Shown here piece by piece: positions 43,430-56,529 of a stretch of DNA of 64,000 bases; positions within the stretch are counted from its first letter, which is position 1, and the number at the start of each line of letters is the position of its first letter. Both the position numbers and the translations under genes were made by a program. A model generated the notes under the pieces. The model saw nothing but the letters and a program-made list of their open reading frames with translations, ran no database searches and had not been told where the DNA came from. The stretch lies in NCBI GenBank assembly GCA_023053685.1, contig JALIGW010000040.1, positions 1,510,781 through 1,574,780 on the forward strand, given 5' to 3'. This DNA is from Diadophis punctatus similis. Its lineage: Eukaryota; Chordata; Lepidosauria; Squamata; Dipsadidae.

Positions 43430-43978
43430 AATAGCCCGAAGGCCTTTTCAAAAAAGAAAAACAGAACAAACAGGTACAGAAACAACCGTACAAAAATATA
43501 TATGGTACATGACGTCAAAATTCAACGATATTAAAATTCAATAGCTAAATTTCTAAAACTAGATAACCCAAATAAAATATCTTGTCTCTAACTCAGCTCA
43601 TCTTTCTTACAATCAATGAAATTCTTTTCAATGTAGCTGGCTCGTATTGCTGTCATCCTATTAAGATAGCAAGTGATAGCCCTTACCAGGGGAGGAGAGT
43701 TTGCCTTCAATAGAAATGTTAATTTATGCCTTACATTCCAGTGGGAAAATTTATTTATAATTGGGGACAGATATTGTTTTCTTACTTCTTCATACATCCT
43801 ACATTCAAATATTATATGCGCCGTATCCTCGACAACGTTTGCCCCACATATACATGTTCTTTCGTCATACGGGATTTCCCGATACCGGCCGAATTTAACA
43901 TTAGTATGACTACCTGTATGTTGCCTTATGCTCTCAGGGAAATAGGAAATAATATAGTGTAAGATCCCAAAATGTACT
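43430..43978 (-). mobile_element. LINE ORF2 C-terminal fragment
   Basis: Open minus frame of about 130 codons, YREIPYDERTCICGANVVED, AHIIFECRMYEEVRKQYLSP. The C-x-C..H..C pattern is typical of the C-terminus of several LINE ORF2 proteins. Clade not determined. Confidence 0.6.
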
Positions 43979-44273
43979 TGAGTCACCAGAATGCCAAAGA
44001 GAGAGACTCAAGAAGAGGCTTGGAAAAATATGAGCTTTAATTTGTACAAAGAAGAGCTGGGTAGACCATACCACTACATACAGACAAAGAACATACAGTG
44101 AAAGGCCACACCTTGGGGAACGTATGGTGTCCTTTTATACCTTCAGAGGCCCTCTGGCCCATGCCTTCCTTTGGCAGTGCAGCAGGGAACAGTGGAGATT
44201 GAGTGCTTAGCAACAGAGGTATTTGTCCCGTGTAACCCTGCCAAACTATGACATATTCCGTTCCAGGTATACA
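43979..44273 (-). repeat. Putative LTR (TATA and poly(A) hexamer)
   Basis: On the minus strand it holds GGTATAAAAGG, then ATTAAAG about 110 nt later, inside possible TG..CA limits. No target duplication found, so tentative. Confidence 0.35.
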
Positions 44274-44297
44274 AAAAAAAAAAGATAGCAGGAGTTA

Positions 44298-44880
44298 CCG
44301 TATTTTCCAGAGTATAAGACGCACCTTTTTCCTCCCTAAAAGAAGCTGAAAATTTGGGTGCGTCTTAAACTTCGAATGTAGCTTTTTTGAAGCTTTTTTT
44401 AAATTTTTATTTATTTATTTATTTTGTGGCATTTATATACTGCCTCACAGTGCAAGCACTCTCAAGCGGTTTACACCAGTAAGTAATGTATATTTATATT
44501 GCCCCCAACAATCTGGGTCCTCATTTTACCTACCTCGGAAGGATGGAAGGCTGAGTCAACCTTGAGCCGGTGTGTTTTGAACCGCTGACCTGCGGATTTT
44601 CCAGCCCTAACGAGCTGCTAACGATCTTCCTGGCTTCCTATTCCCTCCGAAGAAGGTTTTTTCCAGTCCTAAGTCTTTGCAGGCTTGCTTTCATTCCTAC
44701 TCCCTTTGAAAAAGGCTTTTTCAGCCCTAACCAGAGGATAAAATAATGTGCTGAAGCTGAACAGACTAAGGATGCTAGCCAGATGAATACCTGGTAGGTA
44801 GATTCCCCCCCCCTATTTTCCTCCCCCAAAACTAAGGTGCGTCTTATACTCCGGTGCGTCTTATACTCCGAAAAATACGG
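44298..44880. mobile_element. Family F MITE with nested SINE
   Basis: CCGTATTTTCCAGAGTATAAG to CTTATACTCCGAAAAATACGG, TA at 44296-44297 and 44881-44882. Confidence 0.88.
44408..44595 (-). repeat. SINE (GGTGGCGCAGTGG family), nested
   Basis: Minus copy: TTTATTTA tail, complement of AAACCGCTTGAGAGTGC, AAAATGAGGACCCAGATTG; head truncated at CCGCAGGTCAGC. Sits inside the family F MITE. Confidence 0.85.
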
Positions 44881-45234
44881 TACATCACTGGTAGGAGCAA
44901 ATGGCAGAGGTAATGCCAATTCTTAAAGGAGCAAAGCAATTCTTACAGAAGCAAAACAGCAAGTTATTATTATATCCTAGTAATTCTTACCCATTCTATT
45001 ATTATTATGACCCACCAATAGTATTAACACGGCTAACCAAGCATATATTATGGTGAAGCTTCAATATAAGCTGCTTTCTCTGCTGTTCTGATAGAAGAGA
45101 GAACTTGCAGGAGTCAAGGGACATTTTTCTATTCATATTTCTTCATTTTACAAATCAGAAGTCTGATAGTTACAGCTTGCAAAATGTATGCATAAATAAT
45201 TATAGGACCATCGTGCTGCAGGGAATCTCTTGAA

Positions 45235-45240
45235 TTTAAT
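45235..45240 (-). terminator. CNR2: Candidate CNR2 poly(A) signal
   Basis: ATTAAA on the minus strand about 630 nt past the CNR2 stop. Weak; no better hexamer seen nearer. Confidence 0.2.
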
Positions 45241-45869
45241 TACTGCTGATGGTTCTCAGGGTTGTTGTTTTTTTAACTCTAAGAACTGGATGCGAGTCAG
45301 ATTATTAGTAGGTACTAAATTGTTCTAGTACATGTTGTTCTGGCAACCTATTGATATCCCCTGGAGTTTCCCCCCCCCCCCAATTGTAACCTTCGGGAAT
45401 GTTTGATCTCAGAGCATAACTTTTGCCTGAGGAATGGAAGTGCAAGAAGTGTGATCCAAATTCCCTTGGACGACCCCAGAGAGCCCCACTGTGATGGGGT
45501 GGAGGTGGGGGGGCAAGCTTTTTGCTTTTTGCATTTGGGGTGGTTTCAAGAGCAGGCAAAATAGGTACCTTAAACTTTGGAGATGCTTATGTCTCCCTTT
45601 GTCCCCTCCTTAAACCCCCCTCCCCAAAGCATCTAAGTCTCACATATGCTTCAGCAGAAGGAAGTGTATCCCTTTAGACTTTGGACAACAAGACGGAACC
45701 CGCACCCTTCTGCTGATCTGGAATTCCCAAAGTCAATAGTGAAGAATACTGGGAATTATAGTTCAAGGATAGCTGGAGATGACATTGCTATGAGTTGCTT
45801 CCAAATGGAGGAACATCCCCATGCTGATGCATAGGAACATGTGGGTTAATTTCCAACTAGGATGTACTT

Positions 45870-46880
45870 TTAAGAGCTTTCTGCTTCCTGATTGGTCTCT
45901 GAATTGCCCAACACTTTCCCCAAACAAGAGCAGATTCTCCTCAGGGAAGAGCTTAGCTCCTTGCTTCGCAGGGCGTAGATAGCTGGGTTCACCATTGAGT
46001 TCACCAGACAGAGGGTGATGCAAAAGGCAAATGCTACCCTGGTAAAGTTGCCCATTATTGAAAAGAGGCTGTAGGCCATGAGTAACAAGCCTGGTAACCA
46101 ACATATCACCAGGACCATCAGGACGATCGATAGAGTCTTGGCCAGCTTGATATCAAGTCTCCTCTTTGGGTTTTGTTGGATTTCTTCCAGATGGTGCTTC
46201 TTCATGTTCGCGGTGTGCTGGTGAGCCTTCCAAAGGACGTGCATGTATGCATAAAAGATGGAAGCCAGGAGGACCATCACCAAGATAATCCAGCTTGAGA
46301 GATAGCTGTTAGCAACAAAAGGGAACAGCTGGGAGCAGGTAGACTGGAGACTACAGCAGTTCCATCCCAGAAGAGGCAAGGAAGATAGGAACAGGGCAGT
46401 AGCCCACAGCACCAACAGAGCCATCACAGCTCTTCTTCTGGTGACCAACTGCTTGTAGTGGCTGGGTCGGAGGATACAGATGTACCTGTCAAATGCCATC
46501 AGGAACAGGCTGCCAAGGGAAGCTGTGAAGGAGGAGTTGACTCCAGTAAGCTTTAGCAAATATATCTCCTTGGAAGCACTTGTCATATTAAAAACATGGA
46601 AGTTAAGAAAGCTGCTCACAAACGTAACGGTCGCCAGTGCGTCTGCTAAGGCCAGGCTGCTGAGAAGGATGTAAGAAGGTTTCTTCCGAAGCTTTGAAGA
46701 AGAAAAGATGAGGAACAGTACCAAGGAGTTCTCTATGATGCAAAGCCCACCAATGCTGAAGCATAGAACGGCAATAATGGGTTTTTCTGATTGGTTGAGG
46801 ACCATGAAGCATTTCAGGTATAGCAAGGTGGAGTTGCATTGAAAGTTAGTGAATATTTCGGTCGGGTTGCATTCTTCCAT
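45870..46880 (-). CDS. CNR2: CNR2, cannabinoid receptor 2
   Basis: Class A G-protein-coupled receptor for 2-arachidonoylglycerol and anandamide, Gi/o-coupled, plasma membrane, mainly immune cells in mammals. One coding exon, 336 residues, starting MEEC as in human CNR2 (360 aa). Visible features: N-glycosylation sequon NST at Asn16; helix 2 SLALADALATVTF; DRY at 131-133; ECL2 cysteines and LGWNCC; WKAHQH in loop 3; CWLP at 260-263; CLVNSMVNPAIYALRS with NPxxY at 298-302. The tail is 34 residues after NPxxY, shorter than human, with Cys317 and Cys319 as possible palmitoylation sites. The frame stays open 66 codons upstream, but an acceptor-like CTCTTGCAG ends at 46959, so that stretch is leader or intron. 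The 5' non-coding exon was not found. Confidence 0.96.
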   Translation of the reverse strand: MEECNPTEIFTNFQCNSTLLYLKCFMVLNQSEKPIIAVLCFSIGGLCIIENSLVLFLIFSSSKLRKKPSYILLSSLALADALATVTFVSSFLNFHVFNMTSASKEIYLLKLTGVNSSFTASLGSLFLMAFDRYICILRPSHYKQLVTRRRAVMALLVLWATALFLSSLPLLGWNCCSLQSTCSQLFPFVANSYLSSWIILVMVLLASIFYAYMHVLWKAHQHTANMKKHHLEEIQQNPKRRLDIKLAKTLSIVLMVLVICWLPGLLLMAYSLFSIMGNFTRVAFAFCITLCLVNSMVNPAIYALRSKELSSSLRRICSCLGKVLGNSETNQEAESS

Positions 46881-46958
46881 CCCGGTGAACTTGAGATTGC
46901 AAAGGTCTTTTTCAGAAAAGGATTGTCGTCCTTTTATCCGGCAAGTTTTGTGATGCAA

Positions 46959-46968
46959 CTGCAAGAGA
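46959..46968 (-). other. CNR2: Candidate splice acceptor of CNR2 coding exon
   Basis: CTATCTCTTGCAG on the minus strand, exon starting about 46958, 78 nt before the ATG. From memory, human CNR2 also has an intron shortly before its start codon. Confidence 0.5.
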
Positions 46969-47041
46969 TAGCAGCAAGGAAAATTAAATGGGTCATAGCA
47001 ACGGTAACCGTTTCTGCGCAGCCTTGATTCATCCCAGTATT

Positions 47042-47157
47042 TTTTAAACTTGGCAATTTTAAGAGGTATGGACTTCAAGTCTCAGAATTCCCTAGCCAGC
47101 ATGCAAGTTGGGGAATTCTGGGAGTTGAAGTCCACAAAACGTAAAGTTGCTGGTTTT
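47042..47157. mobile_element. Palindromic MITE (family B), degenerate
   Basis: AAACTTGGCAATTTTAAGAGG with inverse ACGTAAAGTTGCTGGTTTTG; lies just upstream of the CNR2 coding exon. Confidence 0.7.
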
Positions 47158-47266
47158 GAGAAAATGATTATTCCATGCCCCACCTTATCTTATCTTATTA
47201 CCCCACAAACATGTTCTTATGGAGAAGTTTTGATCTGGTCTCTGTTTCAGAACGGGATCGGATAAC

Positions 47267-48033
47267 CAGTGGTGAAATCTAAAAATTTTCCCTACTGGTT
47301 CTGTGGGTGTGGCTTGGTAGGTGTGGCTTTGTGGTCATGTGATTGGGTGGGCGTGGCTTGGTGGTCATGGTCATGTGACCAGGTGAGCTCAAAAACCAAC
47401 TTTCACACTTCACACACAAACAACACAAAAGCCACACAACTGACTCACACATAATGTAAAAGCAGCTGACTTCACACAAAATGGCCCCTGCAACAAGCAG
47501 GAACCTCACAGAGTCACAGAGAGCTCAAAAACGAACTACCACACTTTGCACAAAAATAACACAAAAGCTACACAACTGACTCGCACACAACTGACTCTCA
47601 TCCAATGCAAAAGCACGCAAAATGGCCCCTGCAACAACAAGCAGGAACCTCACAGAGCCACAAAGAGCTCAAAAACCAACTTTCACACTTTACACAAAAA
47701 TAACACAAAAGCTACACAACTGACTCCTACACAACTGACACAACTGACACAATGCAGAAGCAGCTAGACTTCACACAAATGGCCCCTGCAACAAAGCAGG
47801 AACCTCACAGAGTCACAGTTACAACAAATAGGTAGTTTTAAAAAAATGCTTTAAAAAAGTACAAAAAAAATGGTTGGATGATCCCCCTCTCAGCTGATTG
47901 TCAAACAGCTGAGAGTCGGGACTTTTTTTTTTTACTTTTTAAAAGCATTTTTACTACCAGTTTGGAGAACTGGAAGTATTTGTTACTAACGGGTTCGGGC
48001 GAATCGGCCTGAACCGGTAGCATTTCACCCCTG
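47267..48033. mobile_element. hAT-like MITE (family E, long) with internal tandem repeats
   Basis: 767 bp, CAGTGGTGAAATC to GCATTTCACCCCTG, with TACTGGTTCTGTGGGTGTGG and GAACCGGTAGC blocks. Flanks CGGATAAC / GGATAATC are similar. It holds three units of about 136-150 bp. Confidence 0.8.
47388..47817. repeat. Tandem repeat, 3 units of about 136-150 bp
   Basis: Units begin CTCAAAAACCAACTTTCAC at 47388, 47524 (variant) and 47668, each with AATGGCCCCTGCAACAA and GGAACCTCACAGAGTCACA. Confidence 0.85.
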
Positions 48034-48083
48034 GGATAATCTCTTGTTGGCAGATGAGGTGATGATGCAAAGTGGGTGGAGAT

Positions 48084-48232
48084 CAGTGGTGGATTGCTCC
48101 TGGTTCGGCCCAGTTTGGCGAACCGGTAGCGGCGGGAGAAGCTCCGCCCACCAGCCCGGGACGCGCATGTGCAGAAGCATCACATGCGCGCAAGAGCAAA
48201 CCGGTAGCAACAGGATTTAGAACCCACTACTG
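48084..48232. mobile_element. hAT-like MITE (family E, short)
   Basis: 149 bp, CAGTGGTGGATTGC to AACCCACTACTG, perfect 8-bp duplication GTGGAGAT (48076-48083, 48233-48240). Confidence 0.92.
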
Positions 48233-48240
48233 GTGGAGAT

Positions 48241-49501
48241 CCATGGATCACCAACCTTGCAAGTATTTGGAGGGGATTTTTTTTTAAGGTTTTGCTTTCA
48301 TTTATAAGCTCTTTTCAACTGTTTTAATTGGCAACAACTTTAGAGACTATTAAGGTCTCTGAATTGTTGCATACTCAGAACAGGTTGCCAGTGGTGTTTT
48401 TACAAAATGTGTGTGATGCTTTTTGGTTTCTTATTTTATTTCTGCAAAAATATTTTAAAAAGCTATGCAAATTAATTTCAAAATAGGAAATAGCAAAACT
48501 AATAATAATAAAGAAATAGCCACCACCATTAGCAGCAACCTGGATTTAATCCAGTTTTTATTCCACCTTTAAATTCTACATTTATATTTTTCTGGATATT
48601 GATTGATTTTTTATTTTCCTATTACATTACTATATGAGAATGCTGATTTTATAGAGTATGATTGCTGTTTTTTTAAAATACAAAACAATACATTTTAGCA
48701 AAAAACAAAATATTTACTTAAAGATTATATTTACTTCTTAGAAGAAGAGAAAAACACAGGACATAGAATTCCAACCTTCGTTTACTCCATCCTGTGTTTT
48801 AAAGAGCTGTCCTGTCTACTCAGAATTACTCCCAAATAATTACTCCCAAGTAATTCTCCAAAGAGACATTCTGATCAATGTAGGATAGAAGCATTTTTAA
48901 TATGGAAAGAAAGGATGTTATTTGATTTTAATCCCTCCTTAGACCAATATATCTCTTCAAATATTTTCCTCATTTAGAATTGGGTCGCGGCATTAGGAAG
49001 GTTGGGAACCGCTGTTGTATAGTTTATTGTAAAACTCCTAAATTATATTTTTTCTCTTTCATTTTGATAGGTTATCTTTCCCTCTTCATTATATAATTTG
49101 CTAATTATACAAGTTGGAGCCTCAGACAAATAACAAGGAGATCACTTTCCCTCTTAAAAGGTTTTTCCCGAATTGTTCTAACCATCCACAAATAATACCA
49201 CGAGCCAAAAGCCTTCATCATTGCACCTCATTCCATCTATTTAATCTCTGATGGATTGTCTTGCGTAGGGCAGAAATCCACAGTATATAACTATGGGCTA
49301 CTGTGGAAATGAACAGCTCCAGATCCAATTCTCCATGCACAGCAAAATTACAACCATGTTCTGCTATTATTTCTTTTTCCAAGGATTTATTTGATTTACA
49401 CTCTATTTTTCCTCTTCTGGGAAGCACTCAATCTGGCAAACCTTTTATAAATAAAAACAGTATCAGCCAAGGAAAACAGGCATTCAGATTAACCTGCACT
49501 T
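48241..49501. other. Intergenic (or CNR2 intron), nothing recognised
   Basis: AT-rich. One short fragment near 48980-49020 (GGTTGGGAACCGCTG) looks like a MITE end without a partner. Confidence 0.45.
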
Positions 49502-49502
49502 A

Positions 49503-50024
49503 CCGTATTTTTCGGAGTATGACTCACCTTTTTCCTCCCTAAAAGAGGCTGAAAATTTGGGTGCGTCTTATACTTCGAATGTAGCTTTTTCGAAGCTTTT
49601 TTTTCAGCTCTAACGAGGTGCTAACGATCTTCCCGGCTTCCTATTCCCTCCGAAAAAGGTTTTTCCCAGCCCTAAGTCTTTGCAGGCTTGCTTTCATTCC
49701 TACTCCCTCTGAAAAAGCAGTGTTTTTCAGCCCTAACGCGGTGCTAACGATCTTCCTGACTTACTGAATTTATTTTTATTCCTACTCCCTCCGAAGCAGT
49801 TTTTCCTGCCCTAAGTCTTTGAAGGCTTGTTTTCATTCCTACTCCCTCTGAAAAAGGCTTTTTCAGCCCTAACCAGAGGATAAAATAATGTGCTGAAGCT
49901 GAACAGACTAAGGACGCTAGCCAGATGAATACCTGGTAGGTAGATTCCCCCCCCCCCTATTTTCCTCCCCCAAAACTAAGGTGCGTCTTATACTCCGGTG
50001 CGTCTTATACTCCGAAAAATATGG
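49503..50024. mobile_element. Family F MITE
   Basis: 522 bp, CCGTATTTTTCGGAGTATG to CTTATACTCCGAAAAATATGG, TA at 49501-49502 and 50025-50026; the internal CTAACGAGGTGCTAACGATC block is partly tripled. Confidence 0.9.
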
Positions 50025-50800
50025 TAAATCCTCCAACAATGAAATGGCAAAGGAGAAGCTTCTTCACACATTTTCTACATGCTGAAGGGGTAGAAGCTAG
50101 ATGGATCTCCCAAAGGAAGACATCCATTATGACATTCTAACATTGCACACTTTCTCCCCAAAGAGAAGAATGACGGGGCAGTGAGGATAGCAGAAAGAAG
50201 TGGCTATCAGGACCAGCAAGAAAAGGAGCAATCTTCATTCCAAGGGGAAAAAGAGTAAGTCAACAATACTTTGGTATCTTCAGTGGCAACATTGCCATGC
50301 AGTATTCTCATATTTAGAAGGGGTCACCTTAGCAGAATCCCAGTGTGTTGCCTTGACCAAGCATTTTAAGGTTTGAGTTTGCATGTTTCCTGTACCTCAA
50401 TCTGTTTTTTTAAAATCATCTCAGAATGCATTATTTAGAATGTTCTGCTTAAATATTAGGATATTTCTAACAACAAGAGCCATTCAACAGTGGAATGACT
50501 TCAATAGCTCCTCCCACTTTAGGATATTATGCATTAGATACAAAATAAAGATAGGATAATAACAGGAGTGCCTGCAGTTGAGCCTCAAGTAAGGCCCTTA
50601 GAACAGAGCCCCAAAACCCAACATTTCAGAGGAGTAGTTGCTGGAACAATGTTTTTCCTACTGTTTTCTGACTGGGTGCTAATTGTCATTTACATGCTTC
50701 TTTGCTGGACTGGAGAACTTTAGTTCAACCATATTTCTTAGTATATACCGGTAAATAGAACTAATGTTATGGTGGCATCTTCTTCCTGACTTACTCCAGT
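50025..50800. other. Nothing recognised
   Basis: No frames or repeat ends I can support. Confidence 0.45.
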
Positions 50801-50809
50801 TTGTAGTTA

Positions 50810-51410
50810 ATAGAATAAAAGAGTTGAAAGGACCTGGGAGATCTTCTATTCCAATGCCCTGCTCAGGCAGGAGACCCTCAACCGTTTTTGACAAACGGTT
50901 GTCCAGCCCCTTCTTAAGAGCCTCCAATGTTGGAGCACGCACAACTTCTGAAGGCAAGTTGTTCCACTGGTTGATTGTTCTTGCTGTCAGGAAGTTTCTT
51001 CTTAGCTCTAGGTTGCTTCTCTCTCTGTTCAGTTTCCATCCATTGCTTTTTGTCTGGTGCTTTGGAAAATAAGTTGACGGCCTCTTCTTTATAGGAGCCC
51101 CTCAGATATTGGAAGACTGCTATCACGTCATTCCTAGTTCTTCTTTTCACTAGACTAGACATACCTCATTCCTACAAACGTTCTTCATATGTTTTAGCCT
51201 TCAGCCCCCCCAGTTCTCTTTGTTGCTCTTTTCCACCCTCTTTCCAGAGTTTCAACTTGACCGAAACTGGATGCAATATTCCAAGTATGGTCTTACCAAG
51301 GCATTATAAAGTAGTAGTATCACTTCTTGTGATACTACCGCTTTAGACAACTAGTTTAGTTTTCTAGTATCTTATGATTCTAGACAACTAGTTTAGTTCC
51401 CACTCAGACA
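50810..51410 (-). mobile_element. CR1 LINE 3' fragment, long
   Basis: GAGTTGAAAGGACCTGGGAG, GGCAAGTTGTTCCACTGG, ATTGGAAGACTGCTATCACG and CCCAGTTCTCTTTGTTGC are classic CR1 3' UTR/ORF end blocks, minus orientation. Confidence 0.88.
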
Positions 51411-51880
51411 ATCTTACCTTCTTTTTGGATGCCCTTCTGGAGGGACTTATCATCTGTATCATCCACTTATCTGTATCATCTTAGCCCATACCTTAGCAAG
51501 AGGTTCAAAACAGGACAGTGATTTGCCAAGTTCCCTGAAATTAGGCAGAGTGTTACATTTCTCCTACTAGAAACAGCAAATTTCTTGTGTAGAAGAGCCA
51601 AGTTAACTAGAAAAGTTTTGAAAGCCGTTGCAATGCAGAATATTGCAGGTTCCTTATATGTGCCGGCAGTTGCTACATACAGTCATTACTTGTGGTTTTC
51701 ATGTTTTTTTTATCTGCATTCTCATTTTTCCAATGTACGCAGTTTGTATTGTAGGATCCAAAATACGTTTTCCTCCTTATATTTAACTCTAGAAGACCGA
51801 TCCATGATTGGATGTTTCTAAATGTTAAAATATATATCTATAATAGTCTCCCTTTATTTTCATTTATCAGCAAAAAATGT

Positions 51881-53399
<1,519 letters not shown>

Positions 53400-53995
53400 G
53401 TGTCATCTTCAAAATTTCTGTACCTTCCTGGACATTTTTCCTTGCGAATTGTGTTCACAATTGCCCATGGCTTAATCATCTCCTGTTTGGATGACGCCAA
53501 TGTGCTCTACGTGGGGCTGCCCTTGAAGACCATCCAGAAGCTGCAACTGGCTGAGAAGGCAGCGGCATGCACAATTTTGGATGCAATTCAGCCGAATAAC
53601 ACCACAGCTGCTTTGGTTTTCATGGTTTTCTGGGTGCAAGTCAAAGTGCTGGTTATCACCTTGAAAGCCCTACATGGCACAAAGCCAGGCTATTTGCAGG
53701 ACTGCCTCTCCCTGACTCTATCTGCCTGTCCTACTACTAGGTAAGATAGGGTGGGTGTGCTCCAGGTCCCCTCCCTTAAATGTTGCCATCTGTTGGGACC
53801 TTGGAGGCTGCCTTCTTTATGATCCCCCTCAGTCCTTTGGAACACCCTCCCACCAAAGATAGAGGGACTCTTATCCTTTTAGCCTTCTCGTAGGCTATAA
53901 AGACCTTGCTCTTCCCCCGAGCATTAAACTAGGATGGGGGTTGAGCTGCAAGGATGCTTGGTCTGGTGCCTGAGAGGAAGGGTGCCTTTATTTTT
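53400..53995 (+). mobile_element. CR1/L2-type LINE remnant
   Basis: CLDDANVLYVGLPLKTIQKL and VLVITLKALHGTKPGYLQDC match the ORF2 C-terminal pattern of the 5253-5935 element. The frame later breaks, ending in sequence like TCCTTTGGAACACCCTCCC. Confidence 0.75.
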
Positions 53996-54029
53996 TAACT
54001 ATGCTTTATGGCTTGTCATCCTCCTAGAC

Positions 54030-54320
54030 CAGTGTTGGTGAACCTTTTTGGCACCGAGTGCTGAAATGGGAGCGTGTGCGCATGTCGGAAACCGGAAGAG
54101 CAGCCCCCTGGTGCGCATGCCGGGAAGATGATCTTCCGGTTTCCAGCACGCGCATGCACACCGGCCACCTGGTCTTCCAGTGTCCAGCGCTCCCGTGTGC
54201 ATGAAGACCAGCTGGCTGGTGCACTGGAACCCGGAAGAGCAACGGGCGATGGCTCGCGTGCCTGGAGAGATGGCTCTGCGTGCCATTCCTGACACGTGTG
54301 CCATAGATTCGCCATATTGG
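54030..54320. mobile_element. hAT-like MITE (family D), degenerate
   Basis: CAGTGTTGGTGAACCTTTTTGGCACC start, GCGTGCC-rich interior, end ATTCGCCATATTGG. Flanks decayed. Confidence 0.75.
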
Positions 54321-54534
54321 ACCTAAAGTCTTTGTTTGAGATAGGCGGCTTTGTAAGTCCTGTAAATAAATTAACAAGAAGACAGTCTATGTGTGAACTA
54401 AGAATGGATATTTCATCAGTTTCTAAGTAGTACTGCAAATTTGAAACAAGTGATTTTTTCATTTGTGACCAGCTCTGCATACCAAAGCACCCAAGGACAA
54501 GAAAAGAAGTAATGGATGGAGACTTATCAAGGAG

Positions 54535-55050
54535 AGATCCAACCTAGAATTAAGGAGAAATTTCCCTGGTGATGAAAACAATTTGTAGGTGCTCCATCAG
54601 TAGAGGTTTCAAGAAGAGTTTGGACTGCCATTTGTCCTGAATGTCCTGAATAGTATAGGATAGGGCAGTGATGGCGAACCTTTTTGGCACCAAGTGCCGA
54701 AAAGGTTGCGCGTAAATGTCACGCACGCATGCTCGTCGGGGCCGCGCTCCAGAAAAGTCAAACTTCCAGGTTCTGGCATGCATGTACACCCAATGATCAG
54801 CTGGCCAGCACGCATGCGCAGGCCGGTTTTCAGCACTGCTGCACACACAAAGGACAGCTGATCGTTGCATGCACGCCAGAAACCCAGAAGACAAACAGGC
54901 AAGGCCGCGTGTGCTGGGCAACATGGCTTCGCGTGCCACTTTGGACACGCGTGCCATAGGTTTGCCATCACGGGGATAGGGTCTCCTGCTTAAGTAAGGA
55001 GCTGGACTAGAAGACCTTAAAGGTCCCTTCCAACTGTTATTCTGTTATTA
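54535..55050 (+). mobile_element. CR1 3' end split by a MITE
   Basis: ATCCAACCTAGAATTAAGG, then after the insert GAGCTGGACTAGAAGACC and GGTCCCTTCCAACTGTTATTC. Confidence 0.88.
54666..54973. mobile_element. hAT-like MITE (family D) nested in CR1
   Basis: 308 bp, CAGTGATGGCGAACC to GGTTTGCCATCACGG, perfect 8-bp duplication GGATAGGG (54658-54665, 54974-54981). Confidence 0.94.
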
Positions 55051-56529
55051 TCAGTTTTCCCATAAATAGCAATTCTTGATTCACTTCATTTCTTGATCTC
55101 CAAGTTTCAACTCACTAGTAGTCTTCAAAGGGAAAGGTGGCATAATGGCTACACATATACAATAATCCAGATTCTACTTTAAACACAGCCATGATAAATG
55201 TGACTGTTTTTGCCTATTTAGTGTTCCTTATAACTTGGCTAATAGCCACAACTATCCGCACTAATCCTCAGAAAGTGCTGAGATGAAACTGGCATGAATC
55301 CAGTTTCAACAGACTACAGAAGGAAGCAGAAAGCCCAAGAAAAAGTTGAAATTCCTTTTGCAAACCATTGCTGGCAAGACTATTCTATATCAATTTGCTT
55401 TTGCATATACTGACATCATTTTAAAAAGCATTTATTATACCCTTAATGCCATTTATCCTTGGGGCTCCTAGCTTTGGATAAGATCCAGCCCTGTCCAGTT
55501 TTAGCCATAGCACTCCTGATTTCAATAATTTCTTCAATTTCATCTTACTCTGTTATGAAATAAAACCTCTGCTTATTAATTCTATTTATTTCTCTGTTAA
55601 TCTTTTATCTTGCCTTTCCATTCAGGACCCCAAGGTGGCATATGTAGTGTTCCCCCTTGTTCCTTTTTCCTCCCTAACAACAACCCAGTGACAGAGAGGA
55701 ACCGACCAGCCGAAAGTTTTCCAGAGAACCTCTGAATTTTGTAATTCAGCTTGTCCTTAAATAATAACCCTAGAGAAATGTTTGAAAACCTCTGAAATGG
55801 TTGGGATAGGTCAGAGCAAATAGCACCTGAACTGGTGTTTCCCAATGGTGGCAACAGCTTTCTTCTATAGCAAACAATTATATAGTTTTTTTAAATTGGA
55901 GAGAGCTGTCTTTCTTCTCTAGTTTTGGGAATAACTGGAGCAAAGTAAAACATGTCAGTTTGTAGCATTTTCTAACAAACCTAGTTGCTGGATGCTATAG
56001 AATATAAAAGAACCAGATACACTGAGCGAATCTTCTGGCAATGTATTTATTCAGTGCACAATAGGAACTACAAGTACTTCAGGCAAAGCATAACCTGTTT
56101 CTTAAGATGGGTCAAGTCTTTATATAGGGTACAGAAATAAATACTGCATATGTATGTGAACTAGTCAGAAAGCAACAAATCAAATAATAAATTACATTCA
56201 TGTGCAATAAAGTTTTTGTTTTGTTAAGACACAGACTTAGACTATGTTGCATTTTCTCCTTTCCCTCCGGATCGTAATACTTGCAACTTTGATCAAGGTC
56301 TTTAGAATACAGCTCTGTTGTTTCATTGCTTTTGCCTTTTGCACATTCAAGAAAATGGCTTTGGTGAAATGGTAAGGATCAAACCATGGCTGTGATCACT
56401 GAATAAGCCACCTTTGGCAGAACTCACATCTGTTATGTAGACTTTTAAGGTTTCCTAAACTTCAAAAGGAGGTATGGATACCATGCTAAAGTGCTAATAT
56501 CACATTTTATTTAAATGCTAATAAGAAAG
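55051..56529. other. Nothing recognised
   Basis: No exon-like frame, no clear repeat. Could hold the CNR2 leader exon, but no evidence for one. Confidence 0.4.

Noticed and set aside
46881..47078. Frame extending CNR2 66 codons upstream (MKSIPLKIAK..)
   Set aside because: It crosses a good splice acceptor near 46959 and begins inside a palindromic MITE; the family starts at MEEC.
53400..53744. Novel 114-aa gene
   Set aside because: Matches the LINE ORF2 C-terminal pattern and is broken downstream.
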